Assembly (NCBI GenBank): GCA_046349855.1
Contig: JAXMBM010000019.1
Coordinates: 1 to 64,000, forward strand
Source of the DNA: CAIXSC01 sp046349855
Lineage (GTDB): Bacteria; Planctomycetota; Planctomycetia; Pirellulales; Pirellulaceae
Length of the DNA stretch: 64,000 bases
Direction: 5' to 3'
Positions 7,602-15,045 of the stretch are shown here, piece after piece. Position numbers and translations under genes: made by a program. How positions within the stretch are numbered: position 1 is the stretch's first letter; each line of letters opens with the position of its first letter. The notes below the pieces were generated by a model. That model was not told where the DNA came from. It saw only the letters and a program-made list of their open reading frames with translations, and made no database searches.

Positions 7602-8495
7602 TCAGGAACGACTGCCCGGCCCGGTCCGGACGCCGGTCGCCGACTCCAACTGCACCAGCGAATTCAAGCTGCCCGAACGAAAGCCGGCCAGGTCCAGCGT
7701 GACGAACTTGAACCCCAGGCCGATGAGGCAGGTGGTCAATTGGTCGCGGAGCGGCGGGGTGCACAGCCTCGCAATCTCCTCGACCGGTACCTCGATCCGA
7801 GCCACGTCTCCTTTATGGTAGCGGACGCGGACCACCCGGAAACCGAGCTGCCGCAAAAACGCCTCGGCACGATCGATCATCGTCAGCCGCTCCACGGTGA
7901 CTTCCTCACCGTACGCGACTCGACTGGACAGGCACGGGCTGGCAGGCTTGTCCCACACAGGCAATCCCCACGCCTGGGCCAGCCGCCGGACCTCCGCCTT
8001 GTGCAGTCCACACTCGACCAGCGGACTGCGAATTCCCTGTTCGCGAGCCGCCTCGAGTCCCGGTCGATAGTCCCCCAGATCGTCGCAGTTGGCTCCGTTG
8101 AGCAGCACCGGGTAGCCGTGCGCGGGGGCCCATTGGGTGAGCAGCGAGTAGAGCTCGGTTTTGCAGTGGTAACAGCGATCCGGAGCGTTGCGGAGGTAGC
8201 GAGGATCGGCGAACTCCCGCGTATCGACGATGCGATGGTCGATGCCGATCTGCCGCGCCAAGGCGGCCGCAGCCTCGAGTTCACCACTTGCCAGACTGGC
8301 ACTGACGCCGGTGATCGCGATGGCGCGCGAGCCCAGTGCTGCGTGGGCCGCCTGCGCCACGACGGCGCTGTCGACTCCGCCCGAAAATGCTACCGCACAC
8401 CCCTCCAGGCCCGCGAACCAGTCGAGCAAAGCCTGACGCTGCGCCTCGAGTTGCGGGTCGAGCGTACCGGCGGTGGCCGGCGGGCGAGCATCCAT
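7602..8495 (-). CDS. larE: LarE-like ATP-dependent sacrificial sulfur transferase
   Basis: A 297-residue protein of the PP-loop ATP pyrophosphatase superfamily. The nucleotide motif SGGVDS is at residues 38-43, CYHCKTELY at 108-116 and the LarE motif PASPCLSSRVAYGE at 184-197; its Cys188 corresponds to the Cys that donates sulfur in Lactiplantibacillus LarE. In that system LarE sulfurates a pyridine dinucleotide to build the nickel-pincer cofactor of lactate racemase. No larA, larB or larC lies in the window. The start at 8495 gives the family's usual N-terminus; a longer upstream extension is open but has no similarity. Confidence 0.85.
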   Translation of the reverse strand: MDARPPATAGTLDPQLEAQRQALLDWFAGLEGCAVAFSGGVDSAVVAQAAHAALGSRAIAITGVSASLASGELEAAAALARQIGIDHRIVDTREFADPRYLRNAPDRCYHCKTELYSLLTQWAPAHGYPVLLNGANCDDLGDYRPGLEAAREQGIRSPLVECGLHKAEVRRLAQAWGLPVWDKPASPCLSSRVAYGEEVTVERLTMIDRAEAFLRQLGFRVVRVRYHKGDVARIEVPVEEIARLCTPPLRDQLTTCLIGLGFKFVTLDLAGFRSGSLNSLVQLESATGVRTGPGSRS

Positions 8496-8834
8496 GAGGC
8501 GATCCGCGACCCGGCCGGGCCGCAGCAAGGCAGGAGAAAGAAAGGAAAAAACGCTGCTCCACCGCAATGCCGTGGCGACGAGTTTTTGGGAGCCCGCAAG
8601 AGATAGGTGGGAACCTAGGCCGTGGGGCTTGTGATCCAACGGCCGAATGCCGCAAGCGGCCGGAGCGTTGGCTATACGGCGACCACGACCCAATCTTGGT
8701 TCCCTTGCGGACTCGTTATCGGCTCCCCGAAAATCAGCGTCAACATCACGAACATGGCAGAGCAGCGTCTGTCGAATGCAAGCACTCGACGCCCGAATCC
8801 TAGCAGTGGGACACGGCCGCTACAAGCCGCAAAG
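8496..8834. other. Intergenic stretch between larE and the DUF4912 gene
   Basis: About 340 bases upstream of larE and downstream of the DUF4912 gene, both on the minus strand. No gene is recognisable. An imperfect stem-loop (8636-8671, arms CCAACGGCCG and CGGCCG...CGTTGG) could end the DUF4912 transcript, but it lacks a T-run. The larE promoter should lie here; I could not single it out. Confidence 0.4.
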
Positions 8835-10184
8835 TCACTCGCTCGATTCCCGGATCATCGGCTCCATGATCTTCGTGTTCCGCTCGACCGCAATCACGAT
8901 CGTGCGCTGTTCGCCCCCGTCGCGGCTGCTCGCCACCACCGGGATGACCTGGCGCTTGTCGGGCAGAGCCATCCGGACGGCGAAGGAACCGTCTTCACGG
9001 AGCTTGACCGGTTCACCCGACAGCGTGACGTGGGCGTCCGGCTTGGTGGTGCCGTGGATCACCATTTCGGCCTCGACGTCAAACTGAAAGTCGCGTTTCC
9101 GCCGCAGGATCCGCTCCGCTCCCACGCCGAACCGCGAGGCCAAGGGAGGGCCGATGGGGCGTTGCAGCTTTTCTTCGAACGCCTCCTGCAGCTCGTGGCT
9201 GCTGGTCTCCTCGCTGTACCCGCCGCTCTGCGCGAAAATCCGCTCGTAGTTCTCCTCCACGTCCGACCAGTTTTCGTCCAGCGAGTCGGCGCTGCCGGGG
9301 CGCGGCGTCGTGACCGTGTTGCTCCGCGTAATGGCGAAGAACTTCCCGTTCGTCGACAAGTAACCCAGCTCGACGCGGAAACCCTTGGGCGGATCCTGCA
9401 CGTCGATGTACCAGTTGTGTACTCCCCCGTGGATGGCGATCTCCCGCAGTACCCGTTCGGCCGAACTGGTGGTTCCGGAACTTTCGACTTCGAGCAGTCG
9501 GAGGATTGGCCGCGCCGCATGCCACTGCTCGGCCATCGCCGCCTGAGCACGCTGGACGCTCTGGCGAGTCACCTCCCAGGTTGCCTGCAGCCAATAGGGA
9601 TCGCGAACCAGCAGCACGACTCGGTCCTTGACCACCTCGGCCGACTTGCCGGTCCCTCCCGTACGCTCTGCTGGCAGGGATAGGTCTCGGCGCCGCTCCC
9701 GCTCCTCATTCACCTTTTGAATCTTCTTTGCCACCAGCGGGTTGCGGGGCTTGGGAGGGGCTTTGGGACGTACCGGCGCCTTGCTCGGCGATAGCTTGAT
9801 GGGGCTCTTCGCGAGCGAACTCTTGGCGGCCGGCTTGCCGGTCGCTCCCTTGGCTGCGGTCGCCTTGGCCGCCAGCGACGCCGCCACCTTGACCGCCGCC
9901 ACCTTGGCGGCCACCGGTTTGACCGCCCCCGCCTTATCGGACTTGCTCACGGCCGCCTTCGCTCCGCGACCCGCCGACTCCGGCTTGCTCCCCTTCCCTT
10001 CGCTCGCACGGCTGGCTCCCGCGGCTCCCGAACGCTTGCTTGATTTTCCTAAGGCCCGAATCAGCTGCTCTTTACGCATCGAATGCCAGCCAGCAATACC
10101 ACTCTTGCGAGCCAGTTGAGCGAGATCTTTGAGTGAGTACGACTTGAGTGAGGCGACGGTAATCAAGGGTCGATTCCTCGGCAT
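8835..10184 (-). CDS. DUF4912 protein with SAP/Rho-N-like N-terminus
   Basis: The 449-residue product has three parts. Residues 1-50 (SLKSYSLKDLAQLARKSGI, MRKEQLIRAL) resemble the small helical nucleic-acid-binding fold of Rho N-terminal or SAP domains. Residues 50-165 are a low-complexity Ala/Lys/Ser/Pro linker with histone-H1-like character. Residues 185-335 match DUF4912: DRVVLLVRDPYWLQATWEVT, LLEVES, NWYIDV, FRVELGYLSTNGKFFAITRS. A C-terminal beta-rich domain (VEAEMVIHGTTKPDAHVTLS, VKLREDGSFAVRMALPD) resembles an Ig-like or carboxypeptidase-regulatory fold. The function is unknown; the organisation suggests a DNA- or RNA-associated protein. Confidence 0.75.
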   Translation of the reverse strand: MPRNRPLITVASLKSYSLKDLAQLARKSGIAGWHSMRKEQLIRALGKSSKRSGAAGASRASEGKGSKPESAGRGAKAAVSKSDKAGAVKPVAAKVAAVKVAASLAAKATAAKGATGKPAAKSSLAKSPIKLSPSKAPVRPKAPPKPRNPLVAKKIQKVNEERERRRDLSLPAERTGGTGKSAEVVKDRVVLLVRDPYWLQATWEVTRQSVQRAQAAMAEQWHAARPILRLLEVESSGTTSSAERVLREIAIHGGVHNWYIDVQDPPKGFRVELGYLSTNGKFFAITRSNTVTTPRPGSADSLDENWSDVEENYERIFAQSGGYSEETSSHELQEAFEEKLQRPIGPPLASRFGVGAERILRRKRDFQFDVEAEMVIHGTTKPDAHVTLSGEPVKLREDGSFAVRMALPDKRQVIPVVASSRDGGEQRTIVIAVERNTKIMEPMIRESSE

Positions 10185-10511
10185 TCGGCAGGCAAGGTCC
10201 GCGACTCAACTCGTGCCGCAGGGCAAAGTTGAGCCGTGGACGGTGGATGTGGGATATGCCCAGAGTAATCCAACCTCCGCCACATATCAACCAGCAAAAC
10301 CGCGCTGCCTGGCATCCCTTACCCGCCTTCCCGCTGACCGCCCCGGCCAGCGGCTACCAAGGCGGCATCGGATTCGTCATGCCATCGTTAAGTTGTTAAT
10401 CTGTAAGGAAAAAGTGGACTTTGTGAAAAAAAACACAAGGGTTGGTTGACCAGGGATTACGGCTGAGTTAGATTGAGCGGCCCCGGTGGGGAGAAGGAGA
10501 CGCGTTCACCC
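10185..10511. other. Divergent control region upstream of the ATP synthase operon
   Basis: About 325 bases between the minus-strand DUF4912 gene and the plus-strand atp operon. The section 10385-10445 is notably AT-rich for this genome, including a run of eight A near 10426. A promoter for the atp operon is proposed at 10446-10474 (separate entry). No gene is seen. Confidence 0.5.
10446..10474 (+). promoter_or_regulatory. Candidate promoter of the ATP synthase operon
   Basis: A -35-like TTGACC (10446-10451) and a -10-like TAGATT (10469-10474) are separated by 17 bases, placing transcription start near 10481, about 30 bases before the first atp gene. It fits a sigma-70 promoter with 5/6 and 4/6 matches. 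Prediction from pattern only. Confidence 0.4.
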
Positions 10512-10778
10512 ATGAAACGTTCCCCTTCCCCTGATCCCTACGCTCCGATGGCGATTGCGTTGGAGTGGTCGGCTCGCATCATGGCGGTGGCTCTGGAAAT
10601 GGTCCTGCCGGGTCTGGCCGGGGTGTGGCTTGATCGACGGTTTGGCACCCAATGTCTGGCTTGGTTGGGGTTTGTTTTCGGATTGGTGGCCGGGATGTGG
10701 CACCTGATCCGAGTGACAAAGACGACCGGCGGGGCAGCTCGGCGTCGTCCTCCGGACGACGGTCCTTCGCGTGAGTGA
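10512..10778 (+). CDS. AtpZ/AtpQ-like small membrane protein, first gene of the atp operon
   Basis: An 88-residue protein with two membrane segments around the motif ALEMVLPGLAGVWLDRRFGT and FGLVAGMWHLIR, characteristic of the AtpZ (F0F1 assembly protein/ATPase gene 1) family found at the head of atp operons. The start at 10512 has GGAGAAGGAG about 12 bases upstream. It overlaps the next gene by eight bases. Family members are thought to help Fo assembly or Mg2+/Ca2+ supply; that role is not established here. Confidence 0.75.
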   Translation: MKRSPSPDPYAPMAIALEWSARIMAVALEMVLPGLAGVWLDRRFGTQCLAWLGFVFGLVAGMWHLIRVTKTTGGAARRRPPDDGPSRE

Positions 10779-11226
10779 ATTGCCTGCAGTCGAGAGCACT
10801 CCGGCGGTCTCGGCACCGGCTCCGTCCCTGGGGCGGTTGGCGGTTCAGGCCATGCTGATCGTGACGGGGGTGCTGTTGGTGGCTTTTCCCGTGTTCGCCG
10901 GTTACGGGTACGCGAGGTACGGTGCGGCGGGTGTCGGGGTGGCGGCGGTGGTCGGAGCGGTGTGCTGGCTGGGCGGGATGGCGGGGTTTGCGGCCATTCT
11001 TCCCTTTCGCGGGCCGCAGGCAGTGAACGGCGTCCTGATGGGGATGCTGGTGCGAATGATGGTGCCGTTGGCTGCGGGGTTGGTGTTGTTTTCCCAGGGA
11101 GGGCCGCTTGTTCGAGCGGGGCTGGTGGAGATGCTGGTGGCGTACTATCTCCTGGCTCTGACATTGGACACGGTCCTGGCAGTGCGGATGATGCAGCGCA
11201 TTTCGCGTCCAGGAACCAGGGCTTAG
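10771..11226 (+). CDS. atpI: AtpI-like ATP synthase subunit I
   Basis: A 151-residue protein with four hydrophobic segments (about residues 25-48, 54-76, 87-107 and 116-136), matching the size and topology of ATP synthase protein I, a chaperone that helps assemble the c-ring in other bacteria. It starts at GTG 10771, overlapping the AtpZ-like gene by eight bases, and ends six bases before atpB. Primary sequence is poorly conserved in this family, so position and topology carry the assignment. Confidence 0.65.
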   Translation: MSELPAVESTPAVSAPAPSLGRLAVQAMLIVTGVLLVAFPVFAGYGYARYGAAGVGVAAVVGAVCWLGGMAGFAAILPFRGPQAVNGVLMGMLVRMMVPLAAGLVLFSQGGPLVRAGLVEMLVAYYLLALTLDTVLAVRMMQRISRPGTRA

Positions 11227-11232
11227 CGACGT

Positions 11233-12807
11233 ATGGCCTCGGCCGAATTGCATATCAAGGACAGTTTCTACTTCGAGGTGCCGAAGTTTCTTTGGCCGTC
11301 GCAGCGGCATGCCATTGCCGACTTTCCCGACGTGTGGGTGAAGAACGACCCGCAGTTTCAGGCCTGGGAGGCGGATCGGCTCTGTTCGGCACTCGAAAAG
11401 CTCGATCCTCAGCACACTTCGGGCATGCCGCCCGTTGCCACTCTGCGCCAGTCGTATGACGCCTGGCTGCATGCCGACCATGCTCATTTCGGCAAGCCGT
11501 TCGATATCTACCTGGCCGAGCAGGCCGAGCGGCTGCACGACCAGTACTTGCAGTGGCGCGGAGCCTCGCCCGCCAATCAGGCCACGTATGCCGACTGGCT
11601 GACGCAGCCCGGCCCGGCGGCCGAACCGGGAGCCTGGTTCGCCAAGGCACAGCTGGATGCCGGCTGGCGACAGCAGTGGCAGGATGCGTGTGCCCAAGCG
11701 GGTAGTATCAAGGAATTTCAGACGTCGGGCGTGCAGTGGTCTCCGGCGACGATGGAGGCCTACAACTATCATCTCAGCGGCAAGATCCTCATTCCCCAAC
11801 CTTTCGGTCAGCTGCGCAATCTGTACCAGGGGGAGTCCGGGTTCTGTGTTTCGAAGTTCATGATCATCGAGGCCGCGGTGTTCGTGGTGCTGCTGGTGAT
11901 CTTCAGCCGCATCGGACGGCGCGTGGCGAGTGGCGAGGCGCCCACCGGACGGTTTTGGAACTTCTTCGAGTCAATGCTGGTGTTTGTGCGGGATGAGATT
12001 GCCCGCAAGGCCATTCATAGCCACGCGCACCACGACGACGAGCATCATGGTGAAGCCGGTCACGGCGAAGGTCATCATGGCGACGGTCACCACGCCGCTG
12101 CTCACCATGGCGCAGGCCACCATGGCGCAGGCCACCATGGCGCAGGCCACCATGGAGCTGCTCACCAGGGCGGCGGAGCGGGTGCCGATCACCACGGGGG
12201 CGGGCATGTCGCGGCGGGGCACGTCGCGGCGGGGCATGGTGCGGCCGCATTGCATGTGGCTCATAATCCGCACGAAGAGGCGGACCGGTTTGTCCCTCTG
12301 TTGTGGACGATTTTCTTTTTCATCCTCGGCTGCAACCTCATGGGGATGCTCCCGTGGATGGGAGCGCCGACCAGTTCCTGGGGGGCGACGATAGCCCTGG
12401 CGCTGATCACCTTCCTGACTGGAGTGATCTGCGGTTCGCGGCGGTTTGGCTTCCTGGGCTTCTGGGCGAATCAGGTTCCCTCGATGGGACTTCCCTGGGC
12501 GCTGGCCATCGTGCTGGTCCCGATGATCTTCCTGATTGAGGTCATGGGGCTGGTGATCAAGCACACGGTGTTGTCGATTCGTCTGTTGGCCAACATGATC
12601 GCCGGGCACCTGGTGCTGCTGGCGATCCTCATGCTGGCGTTCAGCGTCGAGGGGGCGGCCAGTGCGTCCTGGGGTGTGACTGGGTTCTTTGCGGTCGTCG
12701 GTTCGGCGGCCCTGAGTTGCTTGGAGTTGTTCGTCGCCTTCTTGCAGGCGTACGTGTTTACGTTACTTTCGGCCTTGTTCATCAACGCGGCGATCCACAA
12801 ACACTAG
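11233..12807 (+). CDS. atpB: ATP synthase Fo subunit a, enlarged, with His-rich insert
   Basis: The 524-residue protein is about twice the normal length. The C-terminal 170 residues are a clear subunit a: FVPLLWTIFFFILGCNLMGM, and LSIRLLANMIAGHLVL with the essential proton-channel Arg at 450, then a final helix pair containing CLELFVAFLQAYVFTLLSALF. Two additions stand out. Residues 1-205 precede the first membrane helix and would face the periplasm. Residues 262-347, in the position of the loop between helices 1 and 2, hold 28 histidines in His-His-Gly-Ala/Asp/Glu units. The insert is partly built from 15-base tandem repeats in the DNA. Overall role: proton path next to the c-ring. Confidence 0.93.
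   Translation: MASAELHIKDSFYFEVPKFLWPSQRHAIADFPDVWVKNDPQFQAWEADRLCSALEKLDPQHTSGMPPVATLRQSYDAWLHADHAHFGKPFDIYLAEQAERLHDQYLQWRGASPANQATYADWLTQPGPAAEPGAWFAKAQLDAGWRQQWQDACAQAGSIKEFQTSGVQWSPATMEAYNYHLSGKILIPQPFGQLRNLYQGESGFCVSKFMIIEAAVFVVLLVIFSRIGRRVASGEAPTGRFWNFFESMLVFVRDEIARKAIHSHAHHDDEHHGEAGHGEGHHGDGHHAAAHHGAGHHGAGHHGAGHHGAAHQGGGAGADHHGGGHVAAGHVAAGHGAAALHVAHNPHEEADRFVPLLWTIFFFILGCNLMGMLPWMGAPTSSWGATIALALITFLTGVICGSRRFGFLGFWANQVPSMGLPWALAIVLVPMIFLIEVMGLVIKHTVLSIRLLANMIAGHLVLLAILMLAFSVEGAASASWGVTGFFAVVGSAALSCLELFVAFLQAYVFTLLSALFINAAIHKH
12106..12150 (+). repeat. Three perfect 15-base tandem repeats within atpB
   Basis: The unit CATGGCGCAGGCCAC occurs three times head to tail (12106-12120, 12121-12135, 12136-12150), with degenerate copies on both sides. 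Each unit encodes His-Gly-Ala-Gly-His, so the repeats build the His-rich loop of subunit a. Exact repetition points to recent slippage or unequal exchange, and copy number may vary between strains. Confidence 0.95.
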
Positions 12808-12864
12808 TTTGTCCGCCTGGTGGCGTGGTCAGATCAGACCTGGTTTCCGACAGGAGAAACAGCA

Positions 12865-13167
12865 GTGAACCGGTTGGCACGAATTTCGTTCTGGAGTCTG
12901 GTGGCGGTTCTGGCATGCGCGACCCCGGCCTTTGCCGCGGATGGTCCGCTCATTGAATTCTCGGGTGCCATCGGCGCCGGGCTGGTGACCCTCGGGGCCG
13001 CCTTCGGCATCGGCAAGCTGGCTTCGTCGGCCTACGAAAGCATGGCTCGGCAGCCCGAAGCGGCCGGTACGATCCAGGTCGCCATGATTATCGCGGCGGC
13101 GCTGATCGAAGGCTTCACGTTCTTCGCGCTCGTCGTGTGCCTCCAGCAGAATCCCTGGGCCAAGTAG
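12865..13167 (+). CDS. atpE: ATP synthase Fo subunit c with N-terminal signal-like sequence
   Basis: The 100-residue proteolipid forms the rotating c-ring. Residues 27-53 (FSGAIGAGLVTLGAAFGIGK) are the first ring helix, ARQPE at 61-65 is the polar loop, and the second helix carries the ion-binding Glu at residue 82 (ALIEGFTFFA). Gly follows this Glu and helix 1 lacks the ligand Gln of sodium-type rings, so proton specificity is likely. The start is GTG 12865 with CAGGAG eight bases upstream. The first 25 residues (ending TPAFAADG) look like a cleavable signal peptide, an addition absent from most bacterial c subunits. Confidence 0.92.
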   Translation: MNRLARISFWSLVAVLACATPAFAADGPLIEFSGAIGAGLVTLGAAFGIGKLASSAYESMARQPEAAGTIQVAMIIAAALIEGFTFFALVVCLQQNPWAK

Positions 13168-13182
13168 GTTCCGGGGTGAGCG

Positions 13183-13204
13183 TCCGCGACTCTCGCGTCG
13201 CGGA
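13183..13204 (+). promoter_or_regulatory. Perfect hairpin between atpE and atpF
   Basis: An eight-base perfect stem (TCCGCGAC / GTCGCGGA) with a six-base loop sits 16 bases after the atpE stop and just before the atpF ribosome site. There is no T-run, so it is not an intrinsic terminator. It may protect or help process the atpE part of the mRNA, whose product is needed in about ten copies per enzyme. Role inferred. Confidence 0.5.
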
Positions 13205-13225
13205 AGCTGGCCGGAGGTGGTGAGT

Positions 13226-14275
13226 ATGAGTACGGGAAGCTCGGGGTTCTTGCGCTGGGGCGTGGACGTCATGAACGCAGGTCTGCGGAGTTCGCTCGCG
13301 GCAGGGACGGTGATGGGGTGCCTGGCCTGGATCGGGTTTGGCGGAATGTGGACGGACGGCACGGCCCGCGCGGCTGATCCGCCGGCCGCCGCGACCCCGC
13401 CCGCCGCCGCACCGGAAAAGGCGCCGGCAGAGAAAGCTCCTGCGGAGAAGGCTCCGACAGCAGACTCCGCCGCGCCGGCCCAGACTGCCGAAAAACCGGC
13501 AGCTGACCAGCCTGCGGCCGACAAGCCCGCTCCCGCGGCCGAAAAGTCGGCGGATGCCGAGCAGCCGGCGGCGGCGCCGGGCGAAGCAAAACCGGCGGCC
13601 CAGCCGGCGGGCGACCCTCCGGTTCACGCCGAGACGTCGGCGGCGGGAGGAGCGGACGAAAAGGCGGCGCATGGCGACGATAGTCATGGGGGAGGCGGAG
13701 GCCACGGGCATCACGATCCCACGGACTTGAGTCACGCCAACGACGGGCCGGGACACGCCAATCTGGCTCCGCGAGCCCTCACGGGGATCCAGGAGCTGAA
13801 GTCGGACCTGGCGATCTACACGTTTGTCGTGTTCCTGCTGCTGTTGGGAGTGCTGCTGAAATTCGGCTGGAAGCCGATCATGGCGGGACTGGACAAGCGC
13901 GAGCAGGGCATCCGCGATCTGATCGCTCAGACCGAGCGGAACTCGGCCGAGGCCGCGGCCGCTCTCCGCCAGCATCAGAGTCAGCTGGCGGCGGCTGCGG
14001 ATGAGGCGCGGGAGTTGTTGTCGCAGGCGCGGCGGGAGGCCGAAAAGGCTCGGGAGGAGATCCTGGCCGAGGCGCGCACGGCAGCTCAGCGGGAGCGTGA
14101 TCGGGCGCTGGAGGACATCGCGGCGGCGAAGAACCTGGCGTTGCGTGAGATTGCGCAGAAGAGTGTCAATACGGCGGTGGGACTGGCCGGTCGGATCTTG
14201 CAACGCGAGGTTTCGACTGCGGACCATGCCGCGCTGATCCAAGAGGCGCTGGAGCAGTTTCCCAGCCGCAATTAG
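13226..14275 (+). CDS. atpF: ATP synthase Fo subunit b with long secreted N-terminal extension
   Basis: The last 155 residues are a normal subunit b: one membrane helix (YTFVVFLLLLGVLLKFGW, residues 198-215), then a long charged helix (KREQGIRDLIAQTERNSAEA, ARREAEKAREEILAEARTAA) forming the peripheral stalk. Unusually, about 190 residues precede the helix: a signal-like hydrophobic stretch (residues 18-50), an Ala/Pro/Lys/Glu low-complexity region with repeated KAPAE units, and a His/Gly patch (HGDDSHGGGGGHGHHD). ATG 13226 is chosen because GGAGG (13213-13217) lies eight bases upstream; GTG at 13217 is less likely. Total length is 349 residues, against about 160 normally. Confidence 0.9.
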   Translation: MSTGSSGFLRWGVDVMNAGLRSSLAAGTVMGCLAWIGFGGMWTDGTARAADPPAAATPPAAAPEKAPAEKAPAEKAPTADSAAPAQTAEKPAADQPAADKPAPAAEKSADAEQPAAAPGEAKPAAQPAGDPPVHAETSAAGGADEKAAHGDDSHGGGGGHGHHDPTDLSHANDGPGHANLAPRALTGIQELKSDLAIYTFVVFLLLLGVLLKFGWKPIMAGLDKREQGIRDLIAQTERNSAEAAAALRQHQSQLAAAADEARELLSQARREAEKAREEILAEARTAAQRERDRALEDIAAAKNLALREIAQKSVNTAVGLAGRILQREVSTADHAALIQEALEQFPSRN

Positions 14276-14354
14276 GACCTTCCTGGCGGCGCCTCCTGGG
14301 TGGAGGCTGCCCGCGGGGCGGTAACAATCGGCGAGCAGATCGGATGGGGCAGCC

Positions 14355-14978
14355 ATGGCAGACAGTCAGCAGTCCAACGGCTTCAATGCGGGTCAGCAGT
14401 ACCTGGGCAACGTGTATGCCAAGGCGCTGTTGGGCGTGACGGAGCAGGCGGGGATCACGGAAGCCGCGATCGCCGAGTTCGACTCGCTGGTGACCGACGT
14501 GCTCGATCGGCTCCCCGACTTCGAAGCTCTGTTGCGTTCTCCCCGCGTCTCGCACGAGGAGAAGGCAGCCCTGCTCGATCGCGCGTTCTCCGGCAAGATG
14601 TGCGTGCCGCTGCTCAATTTCGTCAAGGTGGTGTCGCGGCACGGTCGGCTGGATTGCCTGCGGATGATCAATCGTTCGGCCCACCGGCTGCTCGACGAGC
14701 TGCGCGGGCGGCTGGAAGTGGAAGTGACGACGGCGGCGGAGATGCCGGCCGACGTACGGGAAGCGGTGCAGGCTCGGCTGGCCGGTTCCCTGGGCAAAGT
14801 CATTGCGCTGGCAACGCGAGTTCGTCCGGAAATCCTGGGCGGGCTGATCGTGCGCATCGGCGATACCGTCTACGACGGCAGTGTGCGGAACCGGCTCGAG
14901 CGGATGCGCGAAGAGACACTCGCCCAGTCGGTCGAAGGGCTGCGGCGGAAAGTTGATCAACTGGTGGTTTCAAATTGA
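14355..14978 (+). CDS. atpH: ATP synthase F1 subunit delta
   Basis: A 207-residue delta subunit, which caps the F1 head and joins it to the b stalk. The N-terminal helical bundle begins YLGNVYAKALLGVTEQ, with RVSHEEKAALLDRAF and VPLLNFVKVVSRHGRL. The C-terminal part shows the family's RPEILGGLIVRIGDTVYDGSV and ends in a long helix (VEGLRRKVDQLV). It follows atpF by 79 bases in the expected order. Confidence 0.93.
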   Translation: MADSQQSNGFNAGQQYLGNVYAKALLGVTEQAGITEAAIAEFDSLVTDVLDRLPDFEALLRSPRVSHEEKAALLDRAFSGKMCVPLLNFVKVVSRHGRLDCLRMINRSAHRLLDELRGRLEVEVTTAAEMPADVREAVQARLAGSLGKVIALATRVRPEILGGLIVRIGDTVYDGSVRNRLERMREETLAQSVEGLRRKVDQLVVSN

Positions 14979-15045
14979 GGATCCGTCCTGAGGCTTTCCC
15001 GGGCCGTTCGTCGTGACGGCTGTCCGGTAAGGCGAGAGGTTTTCC

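Noticed and set aside
12106..12150. Possible CRISPR or regulatory repeat array in atpB
   Set aside because: The 15-base units are contiguous, in frame and encode the His-rich loop; there are no spacers.
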